NCBI GenBank assembly: GCA_024362935.1
Contig: JANCRA010000003.1
Span: forward strand, 35,897,291-35,961,290
Length of the DNA: 64,000 nt
Reading direction: 5' to 3'
Origin: Setophaga petechia
Lineage: Eukaryota > Chordata > Aves > Passeriformes > Parulidae
This document shows positions 12,871 to 26,989 of the stretch, one piece after another (positions within the stretch are counted from its first letter, which is position 1; each line of letters begins with the position of its first letter). Position numbers and translations under genes: made by a program. The notes below the pieces were generated by a model. The model was not told where the DNA came from. It was given only the letters and a program-made list of their open reading frames with translations, and made no database searches.

Positions 12871-15800
12871 GCCCCAATTGATTCTAGCAAACAGGGCACC
12901 GGCTTAGCAATGCCAAATTTAGAAACCACTGAAGTCCCAAAGAGTGAACGCTAACGCAGTCTAACACATGCCAGCTCATATTTAACAAAGAACAAAGAAG
13001 ATAAGCATGCCGGCTGCAAGTTAATAAGACAGCAGCAACTCCCTGCATTTTTATTAAATAAAAACAGAAAACTCTGTGCAAAAAATAAGAAACTTCACAT
13101 CTATTCTCAATTTAACTGCTGAAATAGGAAGCCTCATCAGAAAGATCTGTACCCAAGCTGGAATCCTAGAAGTACATTCTTTTTTTTTTCATATAAAGGG
13201 TTTTTTTCTGCACAGAGGAGCCAACACCTAATGGCCAAGCTTTGAAAAGACAGGCTACAGAAAAAGGTTCAATTCCCAAAACTAAACACTTACATGGTAA
13301 CAGCTTGTGTCTAGGAGCTAGGATTGTGGGTAGAAAAATATTCTATAAATATCCCAGCACTGACAAGTTCCTATTTCACCCAGAACTACAGCAAGAAAGG
13401 GTTTTGGGCAGTGCACTCTGAAGATTCTTTATATTTGAGAACTACAAGCAATCTAGAAATCTCTATAAGAAAAGCATACTGAAGAATTCATGAAAGTCAC
13501 ACTCAAGGCTTAAGCAATTCCAGTTCCAGTTGCCTCTATGGGAACTCTCCCAGTTCAAGCTGGTTGTCTTTTATGCACTCAAACTCCACTCTTTGCTGTG
13601 AGGTCTTTTTTTCCTGTTAGTCAAGGGCTGCTGCATTATGGACATGGGAGTCTGGAAGGAGAGTGGGAATTGTGCTATCCTGTTCAGAAGCCCCCACCTC
13701 ATCCTTTGTTGCTTTCAAGTCTTTTGATCCAGAAAATGTCAGGTGAAACCAAGATTGCCCTGAATTAAACTTTCTGCAGTAGCAAGTAAGCTGTTCAGAT
13801 CACCTGCTCAAGCCAGTTCAGGTTGAGTTAAGCATTTGCAAAGGCTACAGCTGCCTTGTGCTCTGTAAGACACTACAGTATGAGTTACTGCATAGCATTA
13901 ATATTCAGCAAAAACAACTTCTCGTTTGTTCATCGCTCTGAAATACGTGACAGATGCTGACTGTCACGGCAAGCACGACCAGGCCAAAGAAACCCATGCA
14001 TAGAGGTCATCCAAATTACCATTTCTGGTTCTTCCTGCCTCTAGGAGGGGGTGAATACAACACAAACATTTTAGAGATCAGATAGCTCAGGACTGGCACC
14101 ATCTGAAGGCTTTCAGTGCATTTGCCACTGGAAACACGCATAGATAAGTCACTTTTCTGAGAAGAAACTAAGCAGCCAGAAGAAGGGCCTCTGGGTTTAG
14201 AGCCTGCAATGCTGAAAGAAGACTACATCAGAAGTCACTAGAAGAAATTTGAGATTTTTTTTTCCTCTTTCACTAAGTATTTGTAGCAGGCAGAAAAATA
14301 AATTCCAGTTAGCGACGTGGCAACAAAGACCCAACACTTGCAAGTAAAAGAGGATAACAAGTGATCCTGGCAAGCTGTGGGCATTTTCATTTCAAGTCAA
14401 AGCTATGCAAGGTGTCAGAATAATTGTGAGCATAGAAAAAGTAGAGACTGGTATAAAATGCAGCACTAGATCCATTTTTAATCAAAAGGCAAACTGTGTC
14501 AAACCTCTAAAAGGTATGATCTGTTTAGACAAGAATAATGCTCCAGACCTACCAGGCAAAAGAAAATAATTTTATATGATGAAACATAAGTATCTTAAAA
14601 TATCATCCGGGGCTGCCTGGGGAGTCATCTACAATGGTTCAGACCAAAACCAGACTTGTATCAGGATAAAAGCAAGTGACTAGTTACACTCCTTAGAGAC
14701 TGATCTCAGCACAAATCCTCTTCAGCACAGTTACTAGTGACCACCACACAAAGAAGGAAACGCTTTATGAACACCACAAACAACCCAGTTCTGTAAAAGG
14801 ATCTCAGCGTCACACTGCAAAGAATTACATGGGTCTATAGACCACAGGAATAAAACATAATATTGCCAGATATTCAAGATACCCACTTGAGACTAACTCG
14901 GTTTAGAGGTGAGGTGACCACTGTAAGGAAGGGCAAAAAAAAGTATCTGGTCTTTCTAAGTTATCAGTGTCTGCATACAAAATTGTCTGTAAATTGTCCT
15001 TCTGATGCAGCTATAAAGACAACTTACATAACCACTGAGGTGCTTCCTATAGTAATAGGAAACAATAATACATAAAGTAATTTAAATGGGAACAGCTGCA
15101 AAAAAGAATTTTAAAAAACGGCTGCTAAGATGATTTAGAGTTACCTGTTCTGGGACATGAGTTTAAAAGAGTTTTGTTTGCTCTTCACAAGCTTCCACGG
15201 AGTAATCACCAGAAAAGGAAAAGTTTAGGCTAACATTGGGAAGACAATATAAGTTGGTTGTTTGCAACCAACTGGAAATCACTATACCTCAAAAAAGGAA
15301 AAAAAACCCATATTTCTGACTCTGAAGAGCAGAATAAGAGTAAGGAACCTGACCTGTTGGAGGAGATCTGAGATATGGGTCAAGCCAGAGCTATCTCTGG
15401 AAACAGAGCTACAAACTTGGAACAAGAATCTGTTCATTATTATCCATTTAATGGATCAGACAGAAAAGGGGAAACAAAATAAACCAGACTGTAATTTCTT
15501 TTTTTTTTTTTGATACATTCTGTCGAGTGCATGGTTCTACACATCCTCAGGTTGTCAGAGGGCATCGCAGAAATTATCCTTCCTCCCCCACCATCTCAAC
15601 ATACAATTTGACTTCCAGAGGGTGTCTGTTCGTCCCTTCATGAGAAAGAGGCTAGCTGCAGCTAGAGATACAAAGCAAAAACAATATGCGAGTCAAACAC
15701 ACCATGGTCCTAACAGAGCAGAGACTCTGGTTCCATGAAGCACTGGAACTGGGAAGGTGTTCACTCTTGAACCTCTTATCCTGCTAGCAGTAAGTCAAAT

Positions 15801-18800
15801 CATCTTACTCAAGCACCTCCCTATTCACAGTGAGGACACCAGTCTCCATTTGGGGCATGAAAAAAACCAACAGCACACTGTAATGGCTTTTTAAAGATCA
15901 GACCGTGGGCATGAAATTGGTGCAGTGCTAAATACAACCTTTTCTCTGCACCTTTGAAACACTGTTTGACCTTTCACAGCTTCACGACTAGGACCTAAAC
16001 TATTTGCAGTTATACAAAACACAGTCTTGAAGAAATTTCTAAATGAAGGTTTGGGTTTATTTCAAGCATAATGCATCATTCTGTATGAGCTTGGCACATC
16101 TAATGCATTGGGTCATTAGGGGAAAAAAAATCCATGTTAGCAATCACCTGTTCCTTTGCCTTTGCACACATCCATTTTACTGGAATCAAAGGGGAAAAAT
16201 CCCAACACAGTGTAGACAAGCTTTCTCACAGTATAACCATTTTATCCCAAGAACAAATCTGCCAGCTCAGAACGGAGAAGCAACCAACCCAAGACTGGTA
16301 GTGGTCAGCAAGAGGTATTGAGGAGAGATTTTGAGAAGTCAAGTACAATGATACCTCTCCAGGATGCTCTTCCTGTCTCCATCTTGCAGCTCTGCACTTT
16401 AGTAAACAACAGCTGGTGATCTTGGACAAATCCACATGAGATAAAGCTATAAAGGTATTTTAGAATAACTTTTTTTTTTAATCCATGTAAACCTCTAGCA
16501 TGTAATACAGACTGTAACAAGAAGCCACCCAGGTGAACTACATCCTACATGGGACAGTATAATCTCCTCCTGTTCTTTTTGAAACTCATCTCTTAGTTTG
16601 CATTTCTCCACTACCTCTTGATCATGGTAAGCCAATGACACTCATCACTTTGCTTAATTTTCTCTCTGTCCTTTAAATTGATGTTGTGGATTTTCAGGTT
16701 ATTTTATATATTACTGAACAGGTAAATCTAACGGATATAACAAAATTTGTAAGATTAGATATTTAGGAAACCCTTTGATGGAAGCCTCTATCAGAATCCC
16801 CTTGGACTACAGGTTTGCAGACTGAAAATTTAATTTTAAAACTTAAGTACATTTAAAATACCAAAATAACCATATTCCACTTAACAGAAAAAACATATTC
16901 CTTCCCTACTCCCAGAATTCAAATCTTCATTTCAAAATGCAAGTGCAGAGTAGAATTTCACTGCATCAACAATACACCAAAAACAGACAAACTGGGAAGC
17001 ACCAAAAGACTATGGAGACTCTCAGGAATATATTTTCAAAACACAGCCTGCCAGCTTTCAGCTGTAAAAAGCCCAGTAGACCTAAGTAGCTCACCCAGAA
17101 CCACTGGGTGCCTCCATATGGAGCCTTCAGAGCTCCTGAAAAGCTAAGAAATGCCTTGGAGTCACACATTCATCCAGCCCTGCTCTCACCCAACAAACCT
17201 CCTTGCAGCAAGCCCCTGAAAACAAAAGCAGGGAGCTGCTGCCTCTTCTCTTCTTCCTGTAACACTCCTTCCAACTGGATATCATTACCCTTTATGATAT
17301 TATAGGTCTAGTCTCCAATCCTTAGCCAATTATTTACAGTGTGGTTTCAATGCCATCATAGCCAAAACAGATGTAGGAAACCGAACACATGGGCTACTTA
17401 ATTTTTTCTGGAATACCACCTACCACTTTACTTTCTTCTACAAAGCCACTTCCTTAAGGTTTCCAAATTCTGATATGCAAAAATTAAAATGTTCCAAATT
17501 TAGGGAGGGATGATAAAAATCAGGACAGCTACTTAACTGCGCAGAAGCAAAACCAAGTTTTAACCCTGAGAAAGTGCCGTATTAGTTCATGTAGCAGAAA
17601 TATGACGAAGTATTTCTTTGATATGGCTGATAAAGTCTATCACTGATAAGCAACTTTTTAATTACAGACATTTAAGGAGTTTACAACTCACACTATAAGC
17701 ACAGTATATCATCTTCCCATAAACAAATGTGCACAATTGTACCCAAGAACCTTGCTTAGGAAGATGTCAACCTACAATGTCTCTACAAATATGATCAAAA
17801 TCTTATCTATTTTCTCCCCCTTAAAGCAGGTTTAGCATGTGTGGATCTGTAGTTTAGGAATATTAAATCTCCACTTCTAACTCCAAAAGTATCAGTAACC
17901 AACCATTCTTAAAATTTTATTGCTCTTGTACTTGAGAATACCTTCTATTACTTATCATAAGCTTGGCCCTGCCACAACAAGCCATCTTTGGTACCAGTGC
18001 TCCAAAGACTTCAAAAACTTTTAAAATCATACATAAAACTAATCAGGATAGAGTCGACTTAAACCTTCAGTTACTAGTGTAGTATATTCACCCTTTTTTC
18101 TTGTTTCTCTCAGCTCCCTTTGAGCATTTGAGACCACATGATTCAGGAAAAATCTTAATAAGCAGCCAGACCACTAGAAAACCTATCACCCTCACAGGTG
18201 AGGCCTCCCTGGGGTACAAGCTAACCCTGCTCCAGCAGCAAGTTGTCGCTGGCTTCCACCGCCCACAAGCAGCAACTCTTCTCCAACACAGAGCTGAAGA
18301 GCCACTCCCCTCACTGCTACAAAAGATTCCCGCGTTTGAGTTCAGGGGGAAAAGGGAAGGGACATCAGCTCTATCAGTTGCTCAGATGACAACAGTTCCC
18401 TGCCAACCCAGAGGCTCTTCAAGCACACAAAGAGCAATTCTTTAAGGAAACCTCAGGTTTTCTACACATAAACACAACAGCTGCACTATGGAGGTTCTGA
18501 AGTCCAGCGCCCTAGAAAGCACCTGCAATGTGGCACTCCTGCCATGCAATCTGTGCTGCAGATTCACACTTAGTGAGTTACTACCTCACCATCCAAAAAC
18601 TGCGTGGCTTTGAGCCCCTCCTGCCAGGCACTAAACAATTCTAAGTATTACACACCAGAAGAGATCTCCCATTTTCTCTTGTTAGAAGTCAGTTGGCCCA
18701 TATCCATTTATTGCAAAGACCTTGAATAGCTTCTCCCAGAAGCAATTTTATACCTGACCAGCACCCCAAAACCATACATTAAACTATTTCTCCACAGCTC

Positions 18801-21800
18801 TGCCACGTGGGGGTATTTTGGGGCAAGCAGAGAGGGCAGCTGAGGTGACCAGTCTGGCAGGAGGCTGGTTTTGCCCAACCCATGCCTTTGCTGCTTGCGC
18901 CAGAGCAGTTCACCCTCTGCAGACAATAAGCAAAGCTGCGTAAGCAGCCGAGCACAGAAGATGAATGAACCATGTGATGCTAAAGATCTGTGAATTGAAA
19001 AATCTAATGCATGAATTAAAATCTGTACCCTCGTTCCCCCTCTTCCTTTCCCCCCAAAAAAGAAATGTATATAGCAGAACATAAAAGGAGAAATAGAGAG
19101 AGGTGAAAAAACGTGGTCTGACACATTTAAAAAAATTGATGGCCTGTCACCCAGACGCTGATGAATATTTTTACAGGATAAAAATGGCAACCTAGAGTCT
19201 AAAAATAAAATGCTGTGCTGCAGACCTGTCTGGTACAGCAACACCACTGGAATACAAACACACTCCTTTGCTGGTGATCCTTGACTAAGATTTCAAAATA
19301 AGAGAAGGAAAAAAAGCACTGTATAATATATATTCAATTTTCAAGAGAAGGGATTTGGGGTTTGTGGGGTGTTTTTTTAGTAAGAATTCAGATTAGCCTT
19401 CTATTTCACTTGCATTGTGTAACTGCCAATAAAAAAAAAACCTGCTAAATTTTAAGTGATTGATGAGAAGAGCAGAATACCTCAAGCTGCACAAAGCTAT
19501 TTTTTTCCTTCCCCTCCCCTGACAATTACAATATAAGAATATATTTATCAGTGCCTTTAAACTGTAATTTCAGTAAGCTTAAAAATGTATTTTTAGAATC
19601 ATGCTGCAGACAGAACTGTGGACAATGCTATTTTGAAACTCACCCCACCCTCAGAGACAGAAAATAAAACCTTTTGCTTCATTCTCTATCACAGCTCAGA
19701 TTAAAAATGTGCTTAGCTGAGAAGTAAAAATGACTGAACATCATTCACAAGAAGCACTAAATTCTCAAGACTATCCACACTGCAGACAGGCTGCCTTATG
19801 CAGTATAGATGCTATTTTTAGCAAGTGATGCAATAGCTGCAAGGGCTCTCCCAGAACCTTTAATTTATGAGCCCAAGCCATATTAAAACGTGTTTCAAGA
19901 TCCCTAATATCCCTGCACTGTCACCTTCCCATTCTCTGCACCAGCCTACTATCCACACAAGTCACTCCTTTTTTGAGCTTCATCTTCCAAGAAAGAGAAA
20001 GATTCTGCATGTGAAGAGAAAATCTGTATCTATACATTCATCAGCAAACACACCTGATCTGCAGTGTATATGAAAAGAAAGTTACACAACACTGTACAGA
20101 GATTTTCTGACCTCTTGGTTTTCTATTGAAATACAAAGCAGCTTGGCTTCCTTGCTGAATTTGTGTGAAGACTTTGAAAAGCCCACTAAGTTAATACATC
20201 TAATCCTTCCCCAAGCTGTTTCCATTCTTGGAGATCTTTTCAGAAGTTCTTGTGTCTAACAGACAACTGTTAAGACACATTTCTGCTAAGTGACTGTTTC
20301 AACAGCTAAAAATTCTAAAAAACAAGAGGAGTTCCTGAAATGCTAGGGCTTTTAATTTTTTTTTTAATAGAATAGGGATTTTCCAGCCCTTTGGATCTGT
20401 GGGTCCTTTATGTTCTGCAATAGCCATGTGGACCTCCATGTAACAGAGTCAAGCTCACTGGTAAGCTTTGCACTGACCCCTTTTAAATTCTAATTCCATC
20501 TGCTCCCTCCCAAAACCCCCAGAGTTAATCCCAAAATCAGAATTACCCAAGCAATGACTTTTGTTTAACTTCCTACCTCCAGGGGCCCATGGGAGGGGAC
20601 ACCATCCAACAGTTCTAAAAAAAGCCTTTATGTTTTGATTGTGTGGTCACGGACAAAATATATTACGTGTGTGCTATATAAATCCACGAACCCCTTGCTG
20701 CCCTGCAGAGTTTGAGTCCTTTGCTTATTAACACAGGCAGGGGACATACAAGAGCTCCTACACCTCCTATTTCATACCATCCATTTATCAGTCATGGCCA
20801 GCATTTAGGGCTCAGGAGAAATTCCTATGTGTGTATCACATTCCCAGGTTTTACACCTTAGCTCCCATAGTGCATTAACAGATTGTGGGAGAACAGGTAT
20901 AAAGATGGCTCAGGGCACAGCAAAAGCATTTGCTTTGTGTAAGGATAGCTCCAAGATCTTGCCTCTTCATGAATTCTCATCATGCCATGTGCCACCCAAG
21001 AAAAACAGAAGTAGGAAAGCTTGACAAAACTTCTTGTTTGAAGCAGTAAAGGTCTGCCTCCCCACCACCCACACAATGTATGCGCTTCCTCCCTCACCAA
21101 CACAAGCATGGGGAAGCCAATGTCAGTAGAATTTGTAAGATCTCCAGGCTACCTGAGAAAAAGGAATCCAAATGCAAAGGGGTGAGACTTAGAGATTACA
21201 TTCAGAAGCTCACTCTCTCTGAGATCCTAACCGCTCAGAAGTAGAACAGGAATTGAGCAGGAAGACACCCAGTGATATTTTATTCATTTTGGCTGGAAGC
21301 AACATTAAAACATGCTGTACGCTGAGAAGGTAGCATTAGCTCCAGGGACACAGAGGTATGAAAATAAGGATTCTGCAGAACAGCTGAAGTGGAAACAAAA
21401 GTCATGCCCAAACATGTAGCCTGCTCAAAAGTAAGGAAGTTGAAGCACAGAGACTTCCATATCTGGTACCCCTAAACAGCAGGATGGGAAGCATCACACT
21501 GGGAATTTTTCAAGGCCTTGTGAAGGTATCAGGAGGATAACAACTGCAGAATGCAAGTTCAGGCCCTTCAATGTATATACAGTAGAAAACAAGTGTACAA
21601 ATGTACATCAGCTTCACTCCAGCACAGCAGCAGCAATGACAAGTCAGAAGAACAGAGCAGTTTCCATAGCCAGTTCCTCATGGTTTTACTGGGACTAAGT
21701 AAGAGCACAGCAGCCACATAATATGTGTCCCATTAGAAACCAAAGTAAGAAACATTAGTGTCATAAGAGGCTCAAAGAGCTGCTCCCATTTCACCCAGCC

Positions 21801-23220
21801 CACTGCTCCTCACTTGAGGCTGCAGAACTGGGGGACTGCAGGACATTCACAATCCTTATTACATCTGTAGGCAGCTTGTCTAGGATAAATGAAACTAATG
21901 TGACAACTACAGGTGAAAGTCTCCAGCACTTAAAATGGATAATAAAATGGAAGGGATTAGAATAAGAAGCCACCTGAGCTAATTAGCAAAGCAGTTCACA
22001 TTAAGCAAGAACCAAAATCTATTGTTTAGAGGCAATACTAGATCTCCTAGTAGAATCTTATGTTTCTGTTTTTATGACTGGAAACAGCTAAAATTTTAGG
22101 TCACCCAAACCATCAGTTCCCAAGGACAAAAAACGGTGGACTGGACCATTTAAGCTGCCTCTTGCTATGCAAGACACAAACTACCATCAAACACAACTCC
22201 TTCCTTCCTTCTCCCTGGCTGCTTTGGAATGAAGAATGTCTGGGATCTTACTCAAACCAACTGCTAAAGCAGCTCTTTTGGGGAGAGAGAACACCCCTCA
22301 GGGTGTCCCCTTTCGAAGGTTCAAGCACAACTGCACACACACCAAGATCCACAACAAGCCTTTAAGCATCTTTATGCTATGCTAGCAATGGCTGTAAATC
22401 TCTTGTAATTCCTAACTCTAAATAACACCTTTATCTCTGTTAAAAAGTGGAGCCCTCTCAGACGTACTGGAAATAAGTTTCTCATGGCCTGTTAGAGGCA
22501 AAGATGGCTTCAGGATAATATTTTGTAGATACTGTTTTTTTAAAAATATGCAAATATGAGCACAGAAAAAGATGTCATAGCTGATAAGCCTTTATTCTTT
22601 ATTCTGTCAAGATCCTATAAAGGTAAGCCTTACAAATGTAGAGAAGTAGCACTAGAAGAATTTAAATTTCTACTGCCTTTGAAAATTACCTAATTATGAT
22701 GAGAAACAATCTACTCAAATAGATGGTTCATACAAACAACAACAACCCCCAGAAATTAAGGTTGTTGGAAGCCATTAAACTTATCTTCCAAAGACACCCT
22801 GCCTACCACGAGCGTGAGGTACTCCACAGTATGCTGTTTCTCAAGCCCACATTTTGCATTCCAGCCTTTGCACTGGAAGGGGACACAGAGGGGCAGCTCT
22901 GTTTAAACTGGAAGCGACCCGATCACGTCGCTTCCGTGCCCCGGAGCCGCCGCGGAGCCCAGCCCGAGCCGCACCTGGGCGAGCGGGACGCCCTCGGTCC
23001 GCGCCGAGCGCTCCCGGCAGCGCCCTCTGCCCGCAGCCGGCGCGGCGGCGGCAGCGGCGAGCGCGCCCGGCTGCTCAATCGAGCCCAGCCCCACCATTCA
23101 TAAAAACGGGGGGCGCGCAGCACGGAGAGGCGACTGTGTGGTGCCGGAAACCCAGCCAATCTGAACGCCACTCTGTATTTTTTGACCCTAAAATATATAT
23201 ACACTTTCAGCTAAAATGAG

Positions 23221-23300
23221 CATATTTCGTAATTACTGCTCCACAGAGGTCCCTTCCGTCCCACGCTCTTAATTACGTTCGCTTTAATTAAGTATTTCTA
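23221..23300. promoter_or_regulatory. Cluster of three TAATTA homeodomain cores
   Basis: TAATTA occurs at 23230-23235, 23270-23275 and 23285-23290, the last within the palindrome TTAATTAA. TAATTA is the core bound by many homeodomain proteins. The sites lie between the two GC-rich blocks of the intronic CpG island and next to the poly-G tract, which suggests a developmental regulatory element (inference). Confidence 0.35.
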
Positions 23301-23310
23301 TCCATCCGCC

Positions 23311-23341
23311 GGGGGGGAAAGGGGGGGGGGGGGGGGGGGGG
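23311..23341 (+). repeat. Poly-G tract (G7, A3, G21)
   Basis: Seven G, three A, then an uninterrupted run of 21 G. Such a run can form G-quadruplex structures and is also prone to sequencing length error, so the exact count is uncertain. Confidence 0.85.
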
Positions 23342-26300
23342 AAGAAGGAGATGAATAATGTTAACACGCCCAAGTTAATCAACTTAGAAGGCAACAGTTG
23401 TCTCATGAGAAATGCCCTCGATAAATTACCATAAAGCATTAGGGAGACTCTTACGTTAAAGAGCTCTAGAAATCCTTGACTGTTTTTATGTATCGGCACT
23501 GTTTTGCAATAGGTGTTTGCCTTAAAGATTTAAGGAAGAACTCGGGCAACACTGCCTTTGCCTTCCCGTTTCTAAATAAAGAAACGCCCACCGATGCCTT
23601 CTATATTTCACTCCAAGCCCTTGAAAACTTGCAGTATTTCCCCCGGTGGAAAACTCCCCAGATTTTCCCATGGAAACGAGGCTCCCATCAAGCCTCCTTA
23701 AATGTTTCAGCTACGATTGATTCGGTGCACTTTCTTCTCCCTGGCAGAGCAGGGAGGCAGAGGAAGCGCCCGCGGGCAGTGCGTGGGCTGGCGCAGGCTG
23801 CCCGGCCCCGCTGCCGCACGTGGACGAGCCAGTGTCCCCGGCAGTATCCCTGTCACGCGAGGCGGCCGCGCATCCCCGGGCCCGGGATAGCGGCTCCCAC
23901 GGAGCGGCGGTGAACTGCGGCTCCGCCGATCCCCTGCCCGCCCGGTAAACTTCGGGAGAACACGGGGAGCGCTCCCCCGCCGCCGCCCGGCTCTCGGACG
24001 GGGCAGCCCGCCGCCCCTCGGGGCGGGAAGCCAGGGCGCCCCGGGAGGAGCGGCAATGCGGGCGGGGAAAGCCATGCACTCCCGGCAGGGCTCACACTGG
24101 CTGGCCCCACCGCGGCCCCGCAGGGTCTGCGAGCCGGCCCCCGTGATGGCCCCAGGCGCTTCTTAAGCGGAGCGGAGGGAGCGCGTTATGTCACCGGTTA
24201 GGTAACGGCGCGGGAGCCGCCGCAGTGACGGCACCGCTCCCCCTCCTCCTCCGCCCCCTCCCGCCGCGGTCAGGGCGGCTGAGGTAAGGCGGCATTAACC
24301 CTTGTCGGGGCCGGCCTTCCCCCGCGGGCAGCGGATCCCCCGGGAGCGGGGCGGGCTTCCCCCGCCGCCCACCGGAGGCAGCGGGGCCGGTCCCGCCGGG
24401 AGGGCGGCGGGGCGGCCCCGAGCGCCCGCACTTCGGCGCGCCGTGCGGGCCGGCAGGGGGCGCTGCTGCGCCGCGGCGGGCGGGCGGGGGCAGACAGACG
24501 GACGGACGGCCCGGGGGCGCCGGCGCCCTGCAGCTGCTGCTCCGCGCCCACGCGTGAGGCCCGGCGGGCCAGGAGCACGTCCTATTCCCGGACACTGATC
24601 CCAGCACGCCCGCGTCACGGCGCAGGATGCGATCAGCCCGATACTAAGCATGCACGATCCCGGAGTGCTGGGTCCGCGCTGTCTCCGACAGGAGCAGCGC
24701 GGAGCCACCAGCGCGCCCGGCCCGGGCCAAGCTGGGCTGATGCCCAGCCGAGAGCATTCCCCGCATCCCCCGCTGCCGCCTGCCCCGCGGGTGTCCGCAG
24801 CCGGCCTGCACACAGGATCCACCCGCAGCAGAGAACTCGCCCTTAGCTCGTAGCCAGCAGGCCTGCGCGCTCCTGTCCCAAACACAGGGCACCAGGGCAC
24901 ACACGCCCGGCAGAGGGAAGGACCTCCGGGCCAGCCCACACCATGCAAGGATTTCAGGTCCTACTGAGCCCCGGCTCCATCAAGGAACACTGGCACAAGC
25001 ACAGCACTATTCACCTTGTCTTTAACATGCACCTTGTCCCTGACAAAGTGGAGACTTCTATGGAGCGTTAAAAGAAAAATGCCTCCCCTATCAAGGCCCT
25101 CCACAACTTCTTTCCAAGGTCTTCATTGCAATCTCCCCAATGCCCTTTTCATTTACAGAGTCCACTCAAACAAGTGGTGACAGGCCTCTTCAGCTTCTCC
25201 TAAGCAAGGAAACCAGCAGCCATGGCTTGGAAAAAAAGGCAGCTCAGAGGAATTTTCAGCAACATCCCCTATCCATAGATGCAATGCTATAAAGGGAGAA
25301 CAGCCTCCACCAATTGCCAGGATGCGCTGGATAGCAGCATGCTCAATGGGTTTGTACCTCTAGCTCCCTGTACTTTAGATACCAGCCTGTACCCCTGACT
25401 TTAGATACCTCCTGCCCCATCTCTCCTCTACTTGCTGCTTTCCTTCATTTTTGACATCTCATTCTTGCAGCCCTCCTATCCCAACTTCTCAAGGACTCTT
25501 TGATTTAGAGAACTTCGTAGGTTCCACAGCAGAAAAGGTTTTCACAACCTTAGTGCTTCCCCAACTCCTCTTTGAGTGGGACTGGGGGCCAGCAATTGAA
25601 CTTCTCTCTCCAGTCCAAGAGAAAACCCTCCTTTAGAAGTCAGACACCAGGAAGAGCAATGGAGGTCGTTCTCACCACATCTGCATAGACTGATCTTGGC
25701 ACCTTCAGTCCACTGATCAGAACCAGACTGATAAAACAGGTTTATTATCCACAGGTCCTTCTACTCTCTCTTTAAAAAGACCCTTCAAAATTGATCAAAG
25801 CTCCCCCCTGCCAATGGGACCTGTTCCAGCATTCCTGCTGCTCTCCTTCAGGTCCGTAAACCTTTCTTAGCACACACTGACAGCCAGTGCCACCTCACCA
25901 AAGCACTGCTGTCCCACAAGCACAGGACACGTGCACAGGACAAACACAGCTGGGGCACAGCATAGCCTGGTTAGAGGCTGAGCAGTCCACTGCACATGCA
26001 AACTGTCACAGCAGTGAATTTAGGTGCACCATTCCTGCTGAAAGCGGCCAGTGTGGCTAGAGAAAGTAGCCTGTATCTAAGGAATTAGGATACCTGAAGG
26101 AAGACAAGGAAAGGGGAAAAAAAACCCCAACAACTTTTTAAGAACAAGATCACTGCTCCAAGATTTAGGAATAACAGCCCACTTCAGACTGCAGAAAATC
26201 CAGAGCTAGTAAGAATATCTGCATATAGTACCATACTGGGCATTCAAAGTTTTAATCAGCATCCCTTATTTACATGCATCCCATAGTACTAACTCCCCCC

Positions 26301-26989
26301 AAAGTAAAGCTTGAAAATATAAACCAACTGCTACAGTAAATGCTACTTTAAAACAATATGCATTTATTTAAAAAAGATATGTTACTCAAATCTGCTTCCT
26401 CACTTGGTAAAGAATTTGTGCTGAAAGTCAATTTGAGAAGACTAATTCTAGGTTAGTGCACCAGAAACACAGTTTCAATCCCAAGCTTACTAACGATGAC
26501 TGAAACAAGCTAGTCTATGTTGGAACATCACACATTTTTCTGAACAAATGCATTATTTTCAAGTGTTGCCAAGGCAGTGTTTTACATCAGAAATTCTACA
26601 CTTTGACTTAACCACAACCAGCTACAGCAACCAAGTGACAAATCCAGCTGAGATGAGATGCTACCAAAATTCTGCCTAGCTAGCAGATTGAAAATCCACC
26701 TCTTTCATTTTACTAAAATTTCTTGGCTTACAAAGACTTTCAGATTAACAGATTCTCACCCCACCACTTTCAAACACTCTAAAGCATCAAGAATTTGGTT
26801 ACCAGAGGAAGAGTTTGAAACACAGCCAAGCACAACCTGTCTGTCCCCAAGGACAATGTCACAGCAAGAACAATGCTATGAACTATTGTAGAAGGAATGA
26901 CAAAGAGGTTTCTTTCTTAAAATTAATAACCCTAGCTATCAAACCAATACAACACCATTATCCTAGTCTTTGAAATGGAAAGGAGCTAG

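Larger units (their letters stand above)
22880..24900. promoter_or_regulatory. CpG island inside HSD17B12 intron 1
   Basis: Two blocks dense in CG dinucleotides (about 22.9-23.16 kb and 23.75-24.85 kb) stand in AT-rich intron, separated by an AT-rich segment with homeodomain cores and a poly-G run. CpG islands usually mark promoters in birds. On the plus strand the second block contains GAG followed by GTAAGG at 24281-24289, a good splice donor that could end a first exon begun near 24.2 kb. Several long open frames cross the island on both strands, but they reflect the scarcity of stop codons in GC-rich DNA. It could be an alternative HSD17B12 promoter, a non-coding RNA promoter or an orphan regulatory island. 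Confidence 0.6.

Noticed and set aside
18708..19247. 179-codon minus-strand frame in intron 1
   Set aside because: A frame of this size is not very unlikely by chance in 64 kb read six ways; no domain, no splice support and no promoter nearby.
24295..24948. 217-codon minus-strand frame in the intronic CpG island
   Set aside because: GC-driven open frame with Arg, Pro and Gly bias; several overlapping frames on both strands are equally open and none has a supporting family.
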